A DNA stretch of 33,140 nucleotides from NCBI GenBank assembly GCA_002408385.1, contig DHSB01000179.1:17565-50704 (forward strand), read 5' to 3'. The stretch comes from Myxococcales bacterium UBA5297 (GTDB taxonomy: Bacteria; Myxococcota; Myxococcia; Myxococcales; UBA5297). Below, one piece after another: positions 1-11,103 of the stretch. Made by a program: the position numbers and the translations under genes. Under the pieces are notes generated by a model. The model was not told the DNA's origin. It was given only the letters and a program-made list of their open reading frames with translations, and did no database searches. The number at the start of each line of letters is the position of its first letter. Position 1 is the stretch's first letter.

Positions 1-3
1 CGG

Positions 4-129
4 ATGTCCCGGACGCGATTTCCAATGTCCCGGACGCGATTCCGGATGTCCCGGACGCGATCTCGGATGTCCCCGACGCGATTTCGGATGTCCCGGACGC
101 GATTTCCGATGTCCCGGACGCCTTTCCGG
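4..129. repeat. 21-bp tandem array, six copies
   Basis: Six consecutive 21-bp units, each beginning ATGTCCCGGACGCGATTTC or a close variant, run from the left edge of the window; the last unit decays into CCTTTCCGGGG. Every unit is exactly 21 bp, so all frames stay open (for example a heptapeptide MSRTRFx on the plus strand), but nothing else supports translation. The array probably continues upstream of the window. On the minus strand the unit contains TCCGAAATCGCGTCCGG, which resembles units of the array at the other end of the window. Confidence 0.9.
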
Positions 130-136
130 GGCGTCC

Positions 137-162
137 CGTTTGCTGGGCTCCCCCGGCAAACG
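137..162 (-). terminator. possible hairpin downstream of the glycosyltransferase
   Basis: CGTTTGC at 137-143 pairs with GCAAACG at 156-162, with three further G:C pairs inside after one mismatch. It lies about 60 bp beyond the stop of the minus-strand glycosyltransferase. There is no T tract after it, so it may be only a weak terminator or an mRNA-end hairpin. Confidence 0.35.
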
Positions 163-223
163 TCGACTCGGTGGAGCAGCGACTCGGGGGGCGCACGTCC
201 CACCGCGTCCTGCACGAGGGCCG

Positions 224-1780
224 CTATGGTGCGAGCGCCGCGGCCCGCTCGCGCGACGCGTAGACGGCGACCGTCTCCAGCTCGAGCACCTTCTCCAGCT
301 CCGCGAGCCGCCGCTGTGCCTTCGGTTGCAGGCGCAGCAGCGAGGCGCTCGGCTCGTCGTAGCCGGTCACCGCGCGGCAGGTGTTGCGCAGGTAGACCGC
401 GACGAACTCCGGCGGCCGGGAGTCGAGCGCGCGTTCGAGCTCGCGGTCGTAGCGCTCCGGATGGCCCTTGGCGACGAACGGGCTGTCCATGATGAAGCGC
501 GTCGCGGGCTGCAGCTCCGAGAGGTAGTAGAGCAGCGGCGCACCGAAGACGAGGAGCCTGTCCCCGGGCCTGGCCATCGCCTTGATGGCCGCGGCCGCCT
601 CGAGGTCGTCGCCCAGCGAGAAGCCGAGGAACGGGTTGACGTGTAGCGCGTGGAAGGCGCTCCGGGCCTCGTCGTCGGAGGCAACCTGCACCGCGGCGAC
701 GGCGCTTCGGCCCCAGCGCGCGGCAGTGCGGTAGCCGGCGCCCAGCGTCAACACCAGCGCGATCGCCCAGGTCACCTTGCGCATGCGTGGCGCGGGCTCG
801 GCCACCAAGCGCAGCGCCAGGCCGCGCACGGCGCCCGCCGACAGCAGGGCCAGCGGCGCGACCAGCGGGAGGAAGTGGTACGAGAAGAACTTCCGCTGCA
901 CGAGCACCATCAAGAACGAGACGAGCCCCCACGCGCCGGCGACCAGCGTCGAGCGCCGCTCGAGTCGCGCGAGGGGCAGCAGCAGCAGCGGCGCGAGGAC
1001 TTCCCGGCGATTGAGGAGCTGGGCGAGCACCTCGAGCGCCTGCATCGAGAGCTCCGGCCGCTCGGTTCCGATCTTCCCGTGGCCGAGGTTGAAGACCACG
1101 GTGTCCATGAGGAAGTCGCCCAGGGCGCCGGTGGCGGCGAGCCAGACGATGAGAGAGAGGACGGGCACAGCCGCGCCGAGCGCGACCTCCATCGCTTGTC
1201 TCGCCCGCCGCTTCCGGTCGCCGCCTTCGGGCGCAATCCCGACGAGCACCGGGAAGAGCAGCGCCGCCGGGTATTTGGCGAGGAAGGCGAGGCCGAACAT
1301 CGCGCCCGAGAGCAGCCTGCGCTTCGGGCCCGACTGCAGCGCGAAGAGGATCGCGAGCGCCGCGAAGAGACCGACGAGCCCGTCGGGCTGCGAGGTGTGG
1401 TGGAAGTCGGCCTGACCGAAGTAGCAGTAGGCGTAGAGAGCGCCCGCGAGGATGCCCGCACCCCGGCCGAACATGCGGAGCGCGAGCAGGCCGAGGACGC
1501 CCGCGGTCGCCACCTGCACGAGCAGGTCGGTGACGCGGGTCAGCTCCATGCCGCTCACGCCGCCGGCGTAGACCAAAAAGTGGAGCAGGTGCATCAGCGG
1601 CGGGCGCTGGTCCCACACGTCGCGGTAGGGCACGAGACCGCGCGCGAGCTGCTGGGCCCAGACGCCGAGCGTGCCCTGGTCGACGCCCATGGGGAACGTC
1701 AGCGACGGCAGGCCGAGGAGCAGGCAGAGGAAGCTCGCAGCCCCGACCTCGAGGCCGACGCTGCGTCGGCTGGAAGACAT
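224..1780 (-). CDS. membrane glycosyltransferase, GT-C fold (family 39/ArnT-like)
   Basis: A 518-residue polytopic inner-membrane protein. It begins MSSSRRSVGLEVGAASFL, and a first membrane segment is followed by a periplasmic loop GVDQGTLGVWAQQLARG and VPYRDVWDQRPPL. This is the layout of GT-C enzymes of the PMT/ArnT group, where an acidic residue just after the first helix is catalytic and the donor is a polyprenyl-phosphate sugar. About ten hydrophobic segments follow, then a soluble C-terminal tail of roughly 130 residues. The frame stays open far upstream to 2641, but the upstream part has no recognisable protein character. ATG 1780 is chosen because hydrophobic coding starts there and a perfect TATAAT sits exactly where it would set +1 at this ATG. 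No Shine-Dalgarno is seen. The acceptor cannot be inferred, and no polysaccharide or lipid A genes are adjacent. Confidence 0.8.
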   Translation of the reverse strand: MSSSRRSVGLEVGAASFLCLLLGLPSLTFPMGVDQGTLGVWAQQLARGLVPYRDVWDQRPPLMHLLHFLVYAGGVSGMELTRVTDLLVQVATAGVLGLLALRMFGRGAGILAGALYAYCYFGQADFHHTSQPDGLVGLFAALAILFALQSGPKRRLLSGAMFGLAFLAKYPAALLFPVLVGIAPEGGDRKRRARQAMEVALGAAVPVLSLIVWLAATGALGDFLMDTVVFNLGHGKIGTERPELSMQALEVLAQLLNRREVLAPLLLLPLARLERRSTLVAGAWGLVSFLMVLVQRKFFSYHFLPLVAPLALLSAGAVRGLALRLVAEPAPRMRKVTWAIALVLTLGAGYRTAARWGRSAVAAVQVASDDEARSAFHALHVNPFLGFSLGDDLEAAAAIKAMARPGDRLLVFGAPLLYYLSELQPATRFIMDSPFVAKGHPERYDRELERALDSRPPEFVAVYLRNTCRAVTGYDEPSASLLRLQPKAQRRLAELEKVLELETVAVYASRERAAALAP

Positions 1781-1786
1781 GCGCGG

Positions 1787-1792
1787 ATTATA
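1787..1792 (-). promoter_or_regulatory. TATAAT -10 box for a leaderless transcript
   Basis: Read on the minus strand, this is a perfect TATAAT. Its last T is 7 nt before position 1780, the A of the glycosyltransferase ATG, so +1 would coincide with the start codon. No good -35 is visible at 17 bp (GGCTGT), and no ribosome-binding site is present between box and ATG. Confidence 0.5.
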
Positions 1793-2018
1793 GGCGGAGG
1801 GGCCAATGGACAGCCCCAAGGCGTCCAACCGCCCGTCACGACTCGTCAATCGCCGGGCGGGGACTTGGGACCGGGTGTCCACGGATGCCCACCGCTTCTC
1901 GGCGCCCCGGAACGCGATTGGCTCTGTGCCAATCTGGTTTGGAAGGCTCCCTTCGACGATCTCACGACCGCCAAGGCAGGCCTCCGGAACGCGGGGGCGC
2001 CGCGGGCAATCGCGCGGC

Positions 2019-2144
2019 GGAGCCTTCCGAAGGCGATTGGCACGCGCGAAATGCGATCGCGGAGTCTTCCGAAAGCGGTCGGGTGCGGCGCGATTCGCGG
2101 TCCGGAGGCTTCGGGAAGCGAGTGGCACCTGCTGAGGGCCGTTC
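2019..2144. repeat. degenerate ~42-bp tandem repeat, about three units
   Basis: Units begin at 2019 (GGAGCCTTCCGAAGGCGATT), 2061 (GGAGTCTTCCGAAAGCGGTC) and 2104 (GGAGGCTTCGGGAAGCGAGT), spaced 42, 43 and 41 bp. A weaker unit may precede them. The units share a CTTCCGAAAGCG core. Because the spacing is not a multiple of three throughout, the repeat is unlikely to be coding. Confidence 0.6.
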
Positions 2145-2411
2145 GGAAGGCCTCCAGCAGCGGGCGCGCTCGCGGCAATCCGGCAGAGATGGGGTCCGAA
2201 GCGCGATCGCCGCGAGGGCGCCGGCGACAGGGCTCGATGACGCTGGGGAGCGGAGCGGCGGGCCGCGTGAAGCGAGGAAGTGCGCCCGCGCCCGGGAATG
2301 GACCACTCCGGAAAGGCCCGGTCCGGAGGCCGGGACCATCCCGGAGCCTGATTCTCGTTGGGGACCCTGCCTGGTAGCTTCTTCGCCAAGGCCGACATCG
2401 AATGAGGGGCA

Positions 2412-2970
2412 GATGAGAATCGCGACTGCATGCGGAATCGCAGTGTTCTTGCTCTGCAGCGCTGCAGACGCGCGCGCCGAGGAGCTTCGGGAAACCGTCG
2501 CGCTGCAACTCTCTCTGGCGGGCGCGCCTCCGTGTCGCCCAATTCGCGAACGTCGACCTCGGCCAGCGGTGGACCTTTGGTGCGGCGGTGCGTCCGTGGC
2601 GCCTTCTTCAAGTGGAAGGTGACTTCGGACTCGTGGAGCACGGAGGCACGGCAGGCCTGCGAGCCCGAATCGCTTGGCCGTTGCGCGACTCAGCGGCGAG
2701 CTTCCAACTCAACGCGGTGGCCGTCGCGGGATACCGGGCGATGGAGGGCCTCGAGCTGTCGAATACGACCGGTGAGTCCACGCGACCCGGGCGCCGACTA
2801 CGGGTCTTCTCCACGTCACAGAGGTAAAAGGCGCGCTCGACGCCACGATGTGGGGTTCGTCCCGGGTTGGTTTGACGATGCGGCTCTTCGTCGGTGCGCT
2901 GATTGCGCCGTGGGCGCCGTATGTCGGAGTGGCGCCGGAGGTTGGGATTGCGGCAGGCGTTGCCTTTTGA
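2412..2970 (+). pseudogene. outer-membrane barrel protein, two frameshifts
   Basis: The gene starts with a good ribosome-binding site and a signal peptide, MRIATACGIAVFLLCSAADA, then reads ELRETVALQLSLAG before losing frame near 2520. In the next frame (from about 2527) it continues VAQFANVDLGQRWTFGAAV and RPWRLLQVEGDFGLVEHGG to about 2780. In the third frame (from about 2791) it reads GLLHVTEVKGALDATMW to the end PEVGIAAGVAF at 2967, then stop. The three pieces form one alternating amphipathic barrel-like protein with the terminal Phe typical of outer-membrane proteins. Both breaks shift the frame by -1, as two single-base deletions would. The intact product would be roughly 185 residues. 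It is either a real pseudogene or two local sequence errors. Confidence 0.7.
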
Positions 2971-2999
2971 TCGAGGCGCTCTCGATCGGTTCGACGGCC

Positions 3000-3267
3000 T
3001 CGAGCACGAGATCGAAGCGGTTGATCACCACTCCAGCCGGCAGGCCAAAGCGGGCCGCCAGCCGCAGCAGCCGCTCGAGGTCATGCTCGCCAGCCCCCGA
3101 GGGCTCGGTGAGCGCCACCAGCGCGTCGACGCCTCCAGGCGAGGCGTGCACACCGGGCAGCCGATCCCCGGCGGCCCGTCGATGAGGATCAACCGCTGGC
3201 CGTCCTTCTCGGCCAGCTCCCGGCCGGCCTTGCGCAGATGTGCGACGAGCTTGCCGGAGTTGTCCTG
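3000..3267 (-). pseudogene. fragment of a MinD-superfamily P-loop ATPase
   Basis: On the minus strand from 3264, codons read DNSGKLVAHLRKAGRELAEK then QRLILIDGPPGIGCPV. The frame then slips near 3150 and continues HASPGGVDALVALTEPS, GEHDLERLLRLAARFGL and PAGVVINRFDL, ending near 3007. This is the central part of the MinD-like ATPases with an inserted ferredoxin domain that often occur in pairs in anaerobes. DGPPGIGCPV is their switch region, and TEPxxxGxHDLER and VVINRFDL are conserved. The Walker A N-terminus, the ferredoxin domain and the C-terminus are missing, and a stop (TGA at 3274-3276) lies four codons before the homologous part. It abuts the broken outer-membrane gene. Confidence 0.7.
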
Positions 3268-3308
3268 CGCTCCTCACGCGGGCGCGAGCCGCCAGGCCGG
3301 CTCCCGGC

Positions 3309-3944
3309 TCAGTCGACGATCTCTCCGCTCGTCGCGTCGACCTTGACGACGCGGTCGAGACCGCCCTCGACCGCGGGATTGACGCTCCAGAAGTTCCCCT
3401 CGGAGAAGAGGTAGCTGATGCCGTAGCGGTTCTCTTCGGACTCGCCGGGATAGGCGATCCCGATCGCCTGGTCGGAGTCGATGCTCGGGAATTCGGCCGG
3501 GACCTCGCAGATGTCCTCGACGCATCGGCGCTCCGCGCTGCATCCCTGGGCGTTGATCACGAAGAAGAGCTCCCGGGGCTCCCCGGGCTCGTTGTCGCAG
3601 AACCTCGCCAGCAGAAGGCCGTTGCTCGCCAGCCGCCCGTCGCGGGTGAGGATGTTGGCGGCGACGACGCCCCGCCAGGTCGCCGCCGGATAGTCGGTGC
3701 GCGCCGAGGCCTCCAAGGCCCGGAGCGCCTCGAGCACCGTCGGCGGCTGGCTCGAGAATGGGCAATCGACCGTCCAGCTCTCCTTCTCGCATCCGCCGTC
3801 GGGCACGCCGGAGCCGGCATCGCCGCTCTCCCCGCCCGCGTCCTCCCGGAGAGTGCCCGCGTCGCTCGCCGCCTTCTCTTCGGTGCTGCCACAGGCGGCC
3901 ACGACGAGCACCGCCGCCAACAGGAATGAGCCACTGGCCTTCAT
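3309..3944 (-). CDS. lipoprotein of unknown function
   Basis: A 211-residue predicted lipoprotein. MKASGSFLLAAVLVVAAC has a positively charged start, a hydrophobic core and a VAAC lipobox (Cys18). It is followed by an Asp/Gly/Ser-rich linker (DAGTLREDAGGESGDAG) and a folded domain of about 150 residues with several cysteines. The C-terminal part (SVNPAVEGGLDRVVKVDATS, then GEIVD) looks like the short beta repeats of PepSY-type or DUF-style secreted domains, but I do not recognise the family. The frame is open further upstream to 4088, but AAGGAGGATCGAA immediately before ATG 3944 and the signal peptide fix this start. Confidence 0.85.
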   Translation of the reverse strand: MKASGSFLLAAVLVVAACGSTEEKAASDAGTLREDAGGESGDAGSGVPDGGCEKESWTVDCPFSSQPPTVLEALRALEASARTDYPAATWRGVVAANILTRDGRLASNGLLLARFCDNEPGEPRELFFVINAQGCSAERRCVEDICEVPAEFPSIDSDQAIGIAYPGESEENRYGISYLFSEGNFWSVNPAVEGGLDRVVKVDATSGEIVD

Positions 3945-4107
3945 TTCGATCCTCCTTCGGCAGGTCGCGCAGGCGCCCTCCGCCGCAAGCCTGCGCGGCG
4001 GCTCTCCGGGTTTGCGGTCATCCCCCTCGAAGCCTCGAGCTGCCAGCGCCCCCCGGCGCGCTCCGTCCACGCGAATCCCAGCCTCCACCGTCCCCCGCCC
4101 ACCCGCG

Positions 4108-4300
4108 TCACGGCTCGGTCCCCGCCCGAGGCAGGTTGCGCCAGAGCCAGTCGGCCTCCAGCGGCGAGAGATCGAAGCGCGGCGCCGCCTCTTTCGATGA
4201 TCGCCGCGAGCTTCGCCTGCGGATCGTCGCGGCGGCGCTCGCTGATCCAGCGGACCGCCCGCCGCAGCGACTCACCCTGTGGAAGAAGACCTTGGCTCAA
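4108..4300 (-). pseudogene. small conserved protein, one frameshift
   Basis: From TTG 4300 the minus strand reads MSQGLLPQGESLRRAVRWIS and ERRRDDPQAKLAAIIE. A one-base slip near 4190-4196 then gives EAAPRFDLSPLEADWLWRNL, PRAGTEP and stop at 4108. Joined, this is a 63-residue protein of the type LLPxGExLRRAVRWIS...EAxxRFDLSPxEAxFL, which I recognise as a small conserved hypothetical of deltaproteobacteria with no assigned role. A single extra base in the GAAAGAG stretch accounts for the break. AGGGGGC precedes the TTG. It could be a true pseudogene or a sequence error. Confidence 0.65.
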
Positions 4301-4662
4301 CCGAGCCCCCTGATGAACGTGCTCGGCGGGGAAGACTGCCGCAGCCGCGCCGCGAGCGTCGGATTTCCAACCGACCGCGGAGGTCGGGGAAACCCGGCGC
4401 GCTCCCGGCCACCAGCCCCTGCCCGAAGCCTGGCGCGCGGCGGCTTGGGGAGACTGCGAGGATCGCGGGGCGCCCGCGCGGAAAACCGCGAGAGTGTCGC
4501 GCCTCGCAGCGGCAACGAAATCCCGACCCCTCGCGCGGCCAAGCCCGTGGACGAGCGCTGACCCTGCGCCTTGCGAATCTGCGGCTGGAAAAGCGACGGC
4601 CCCGGCCCGCGCTCGGAGGCGCGAACCGGGGCCGTCATCGACTCAGCCTCGAGGCGTGAAGC
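4301..4662. other. intergenic region after nifJ
   Basis: This stretch contains the hairpin terminator of the oxidoreductase gene (4595-4636). The remaining ~290 bp is open in several frames without recognisable protein character; no repeat or promoter was identified in it. Confidence 0.5.
4595..4636 (-). terminator. rho-independent terminator of nifJ
   Basis: GACGGCCCCGG (4595-4605) and CCGGGGCCGTC (4626-4636) form a perfect 11-bp GC stem with a 20-nt loop. On the minus strand the stem is followed at once by GCTTTTCC. It lies 27 bp beyond the oxidoreductase stop codon. Confidence 0.8.
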
Positions 4663-8256
<3,594 letters not shown>

Positions 8257-9106
8257 TTACTTCCTCCGATACGTTGACTTGGCTTCGACTTTCACGGTTG
8301 GCTTCAAGCTTTGCCGCCCGGGAGCTCGGCCGCGACTCCGCTTCAACAATGGCCGACGAAACTCTTCTGGCGCTCGTTGCCGAGCGGTGGGCCTACTGCG
8401 GCGAGAAGAGCTTCCAAGGCGCCTGGCCCGCAAGCCCTCCCTCGACAACGCCCCTGCCGGCTGCGCCTCGCTTGAGGTGCCGAGAACCGGTCGGTCGCGT
8501 GCGACTCGGGACAATCCACGTACTGTTCAATTCTGGGCCCTCGAGGCGGGCGCATGCTATGCGCGAAAGGATCGGAGCGCCAGCAAAAAAGGGGACGAGG
8601 CGAGCGGCACGGCGGCCGCCGCCCACCCGAGAAGCAAGTGCTTGAAGTTCCTGGATAAACACCGAAGTCTTCCGCTCCCCGGGGCGCCGCGCCCAGACCC
8701 ATGAACAGCCGGGCGCCGCGGGCTCCTCCCGGGCCTTCTCGCGCCCGCCGAAGCACCTGTCCGGGCATGCCGGCCGACCGACCCGGAAACGCTCTCGAGC
8801 TCTCCTCGGCGAACACGAGCGCACGGGGCCGGAATTCCAGGGTCGGAGAGGCGCTTGGAGGCCGTCGGAGCCCGCGGCGCGGTCTTCGGAGGGCCGGCCT
8901 TCGTGTCGGCCGAGCGGATGCTCGATTTCTCGACGGGCGCATGGCAAATGGGCCAACCCACGGCCCATCGCTTCGCGATTCGGACCTGGGGTCCGGGTTC
9001 TGCGGCCTCGGCTCCCCGGTTGGTTCCGGCTCGGCCGGCGTGAGGTGCCTGACCAAGCCCGGGGGCGTGCGCCCTTGACGCTGATTTGTCGTTCGAGCCC
9101 TGCCGC
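8257..9106. other. 850-bp non-coding region with a repeat
   Basis: This is the upstream region of nifJ. It contains one copy of the dispersed repeat family (8877-8954), a run of six A at 8584-8589, and open frames on both strands with no recognisable protein. The nifJ promoter should lie here, but I could not pick a convincing -35/-10 pair. Confidence 0.5.
8877..8954 (+). repeat. dispersed intergenic repeat, type A copy 1
   Basis: It starts GCGCGGTCTTCGGA and ends with GCTCGATTTCTCGACGGGCG followed by CATGGCAAATGGGCC. It matches 15767-15849 and, more weakly, 20968-21042. Its end also matches the type B copies through ATTTCTCGACGGG. Confidence 0.7.
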
Positions 9107-10030
9107 CTAGCGCGTAGTCGCCTCGGGCAGGCGCGCTTCGGACAAGAGCGAGAGCTTGCCTATCTGCCGCAATCTCCCGGTCAGCCAGGTGCGCGTCTCC
9201 GGGTCCTCGGCGACGCCGCGAAGGTGCGTCGGATCGACGTGCCGGTTGAGCCGCAGCAGGGCGCCGACCGCGACCGCCCGGAGCCTCGGGTCCCGGTAGC
9301 CGAGCGCCGAGTGCAGCTCGGCCTCGGCCTCTGGAGTTGCGAGAAAGCCGAACAGCTCGAGAAACAGCAACGCCTCGCCTCGCAGCCCGTGCAGCTCGGC
9401 CTGGCGCAGCGGATCGCGAGCCTCGCCCCGCTCGGCCCGCAGCAGCCTCTCGCGCCTCCAGGCATAGGCGCGCACGACGGCCGGGGCGAGCGGTCGCAGG
9501 CTGGACGGCTCGAGCAGCCCGTTCTCGCACAACGCGACGGCAAGCTCGCACACCTCGGCCGCCAGGCAGGGCTCTTCGACGCAGGCGAGCAGCGCGGGGA
9601 AGTAGCGTTCGAGGTGCTCGGGTTTGTCGAGCAGCGCGTCCGCGGCCAGGCTCGGCAGCCTTTCGCCTGCGAACCGGCGCACGAGCGCCATGTAGGTGTT
9701 GGCCGCCTTCTGGTCCCCGATGTGGAGCAGCAGCCGCAGCGCCTCGACCTTGGCCGCCTTGCTGTAGCGGGCGAAGTGCTCCTCGATGACCGGGATGTAG
9801 ACGCGCCTGGGCATGCGCGCGGCGGCGCGCACGAGTTGGGCACCGGTGTCCTTGCCGTCGGCGCGGGGGGCAAGCTCGGCGGCCGCCGACTGCAGGGCGC
9901 GAAGCGCGTCGCTGGTGCTCAACCCGAGCCTGCTCATCACGGCCAGCTCCTCGGCGGCCTGCTCACGCTCCAATCCGGTTCCGCGCTTCAACCGATCGAC
10001 GAGCTGCGACAGCTCGTGCCTCGCGGCCAT
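9107..10030 (-). CDS. HEAT-repeat-like helical protein
   Basis: A 307-residue soluble protein with no signal peptide or membrane segment. It is almost entirely helical by composition. Pairs of amphipathic helices repeat about every 30-40 residues, for example SKAAKVEALRLLLHIGDQKA, RLPSLAADALLDKPEHLERY, and the C-terminal EAELHSALGYRDPRLRAVAV followed by GALLRLNRHVDPTHLRGVAE. The phrase GYRDPRLRAVAVGALLRL is typical of HEAT repeats, which act as protein-protein scaffolds. GGAGG about 10 nt before ATG 10030 supports the start. It stands alone, flanked by long non-coding DNA, so no partner can be inferred. Confidence 0.75.
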   Translation of the reverse strand: MAARHELSQLVDRLKRGTGLEREQAAEELAVMSRLGLSTSDALRALQSAAAELAPRADGKDTGAQLVRAAARMPRRVYIPVIEEHFARYSKAAKVEALRLLLHIGDQKAANTYMALVRRFAGERLPSLAADALLDKPEHLERYFPALLACVEEPCLAAEVCELAVALCENGLLEPSSLRPLAPAVVRAYAWRRERLLRAERGEARDPLRQAELHGLRGEALLFLELFGFLATPEAEAELHSALGYRDPRLRAVAVGALLRLNRHVDPTHLRGVAEDPETRTWLTGRLRQIGKLSLLSEARLPEATTR

Positions 10031-10485
10031 GTCGCGACACCTCCGGGACCGGCCGGCCGGGCGCGCCAGTCTGATGGCCGGGGCAGCCAGCCGCCCCGCC
10101 TCGCAAAATCGCTGGTCCTGTTGGGCAAGGGGTCCCCGGCACCCCCTCAGGAGCCCACCGCTCTTGGTCCGATCATCCTAGCCACCGGGCGCTCCCTCGC
10201 CCCCCGGCAATCCTGGGGGGCGTCCCGTCTTATGGGGGGTGTGCCAAGCTCTCGGGCCTTCGGGTTTCCGGCCCCAGCCTGTGCGGCACCTTCCCCGGGC
10301 CGTCAGACCCCGTGCGATCGACCGCCCCGCGAATGGGCTTTGCCCTTGCTCGGTGTCGAGGCGATGAGCGGAGCGGTCGGAGTCGAAGCCCTCTCGGTTT
10401 CCGCGCCTTTGCCGTGCGCTGAGCGTCTGAGGCGAGCGGTTCCCAAGTCCAGAGCAAAGGAGAGGCGCGCCCCCGACCCGAAAGG

Positions 10486-10564
10486 CCCGTCGAGAAATCC
10501 TTCTGAAGCCTCGCTCGGGTGCCTCTTCTTCGCCCGGGCGCGCAGGCCGCCGAGACGGCGGCGC
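10486..10564 (-). repeat. dispersed intergenic repeat, type B copy 1
   Basis: Read on the plus strand it starts CCCGTCGAGAAATCCTTCTG, continues AAGCCTCGCTCGGGTGCCTC and ends GCAGGCCGCCGAGACGGCGG. It is about 85-90% identical by eye to 10917-10990 and clearly related to 20687-20760 (opposite orientation). Confidence 0.85.
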
Positions 10565-10916
10565 TCGTACGCCTCGCGCGATAAGCTTCCCGACACCTCT
10601 TCGGGGGCCCGGCGCGAACGGAGCCGCGAACACTCCTTCCTTCCTGACCCCGATGCGGGGGCAGCCCCGCTCTTCCTGTTCGGGAAGCCCGGCCTCGGCG
10701 GACGAAAAAAGGCTGTATCCACGGGAGGTTGGAGCGTCCGGCGGAAGCACCAGGAAGGTGCCTGTGGAGCGCTAGGATGGCCCAGGAGGTGCCGTTCGAC
10801 CGCCAGCCCCACTAAAGCAGGCCTGGGGAGGCAAAAACGCTCTACGGGCCAGCCAGGGGCCTTCTCGGGCCGATCTGGTCCCGAAATGGCGCGCGATCGC
10901 GCGTTTTTCCTGAAGA

Positions 10917-10990
10917 CCCGTCGAGAAATCCTTCTGAAGCTCGCTCGGGTGCCTCTTCTTCGGACGCGCAGGCCACCGAGGCGGCGGTGG
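10917..10990 (-). repeat. dispersed intergenic repeat, type B copy 2
   Basis: On the plus strand it starts CCCGTCGAGAAATCCTTCTG, continues AAGCTCGCTCGGGTGCCTCT and ends CAGGCCACCGAGGCGGCGG. Compared with copy 1 it has small deletions (AAGCCTCGC to AAGCTCGC; CGCCCGGGCGC to CGGACGC). Confidence 0.85.
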
Positions 10991-11103
10991 TCCCCGTCCA
11001 ATCGGGCAAAGACCGGCCCGCGGGCTGGGGCCATCGGACGCGCCGCGCAGACGGACGGGCCGCCGGGCCTCGAGCGGGCCGGCGACCCGTCGCAGGACCG
11101 GCT

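Larger units (their letters stand above)
1781..2411. other. intergenic region with decayed repeats
   Basis: This stretch holds the glycosyltransferase promoter and a degenerate tandem repeat (about 2019-2144). The rest is GC-rich sequence, open in several frames, with no family-like protein. It separates the divergent glycosyltransferase and the broken outer-membrane gene. A ribosome-binding site GAGGGGC at about 2404-2410 belongs to the latter. Confidence 0.5.
10031..11103. other. 1.07-kb non-coding region with two repeat copies
   Basis: This region lies between two minus-strand genes. It carries two type B copies of the dispersed repeat (10486-10564 and 10917-10990), and a 14-bp palindrome CGCGCGATCGCGCG at 10890-10903 followed by five T. 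Frames are open for long distances, but only because the GC content is high. No start with a ribosome-binding site leads into a plausible protein. Confidence 0.55.

Noticed and set aside
4..492. Heptapeptide-repeat protein MSRTRFx at the left edge
   Set aside because: The frame is open only because each unit is 21 bp. It continues antisense into the glycosyltransferase and has no start signal in the window.
1781..2641. N-terminal extension of the glycosyltransferase to 805 residues
   Set aside because: The extension is Arg/Pro/Ser-rich, overlaps a decayed tandem repeat and the signal-peptide gene on the other strand, and lies upstream of a perfect -10 box placed for the internal ATG.
8349..8645. 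Plus-strand frame beginning MADETLLALVAERW
   Set aside because: The first residues look protein-like, but there is no ribosome-binding site and the sequence turns to Pro/Arg low complexity after about 30 residues.
10890..10908. CGCGCGATCGCGCG followed by five T as an intrinsic terminator
   Set aside because: The palindrome has no loop and no plus-strand gene ends upstream of it. It may only be a chance CG palindrome, so it is mentioned only inside the intergenic entry.
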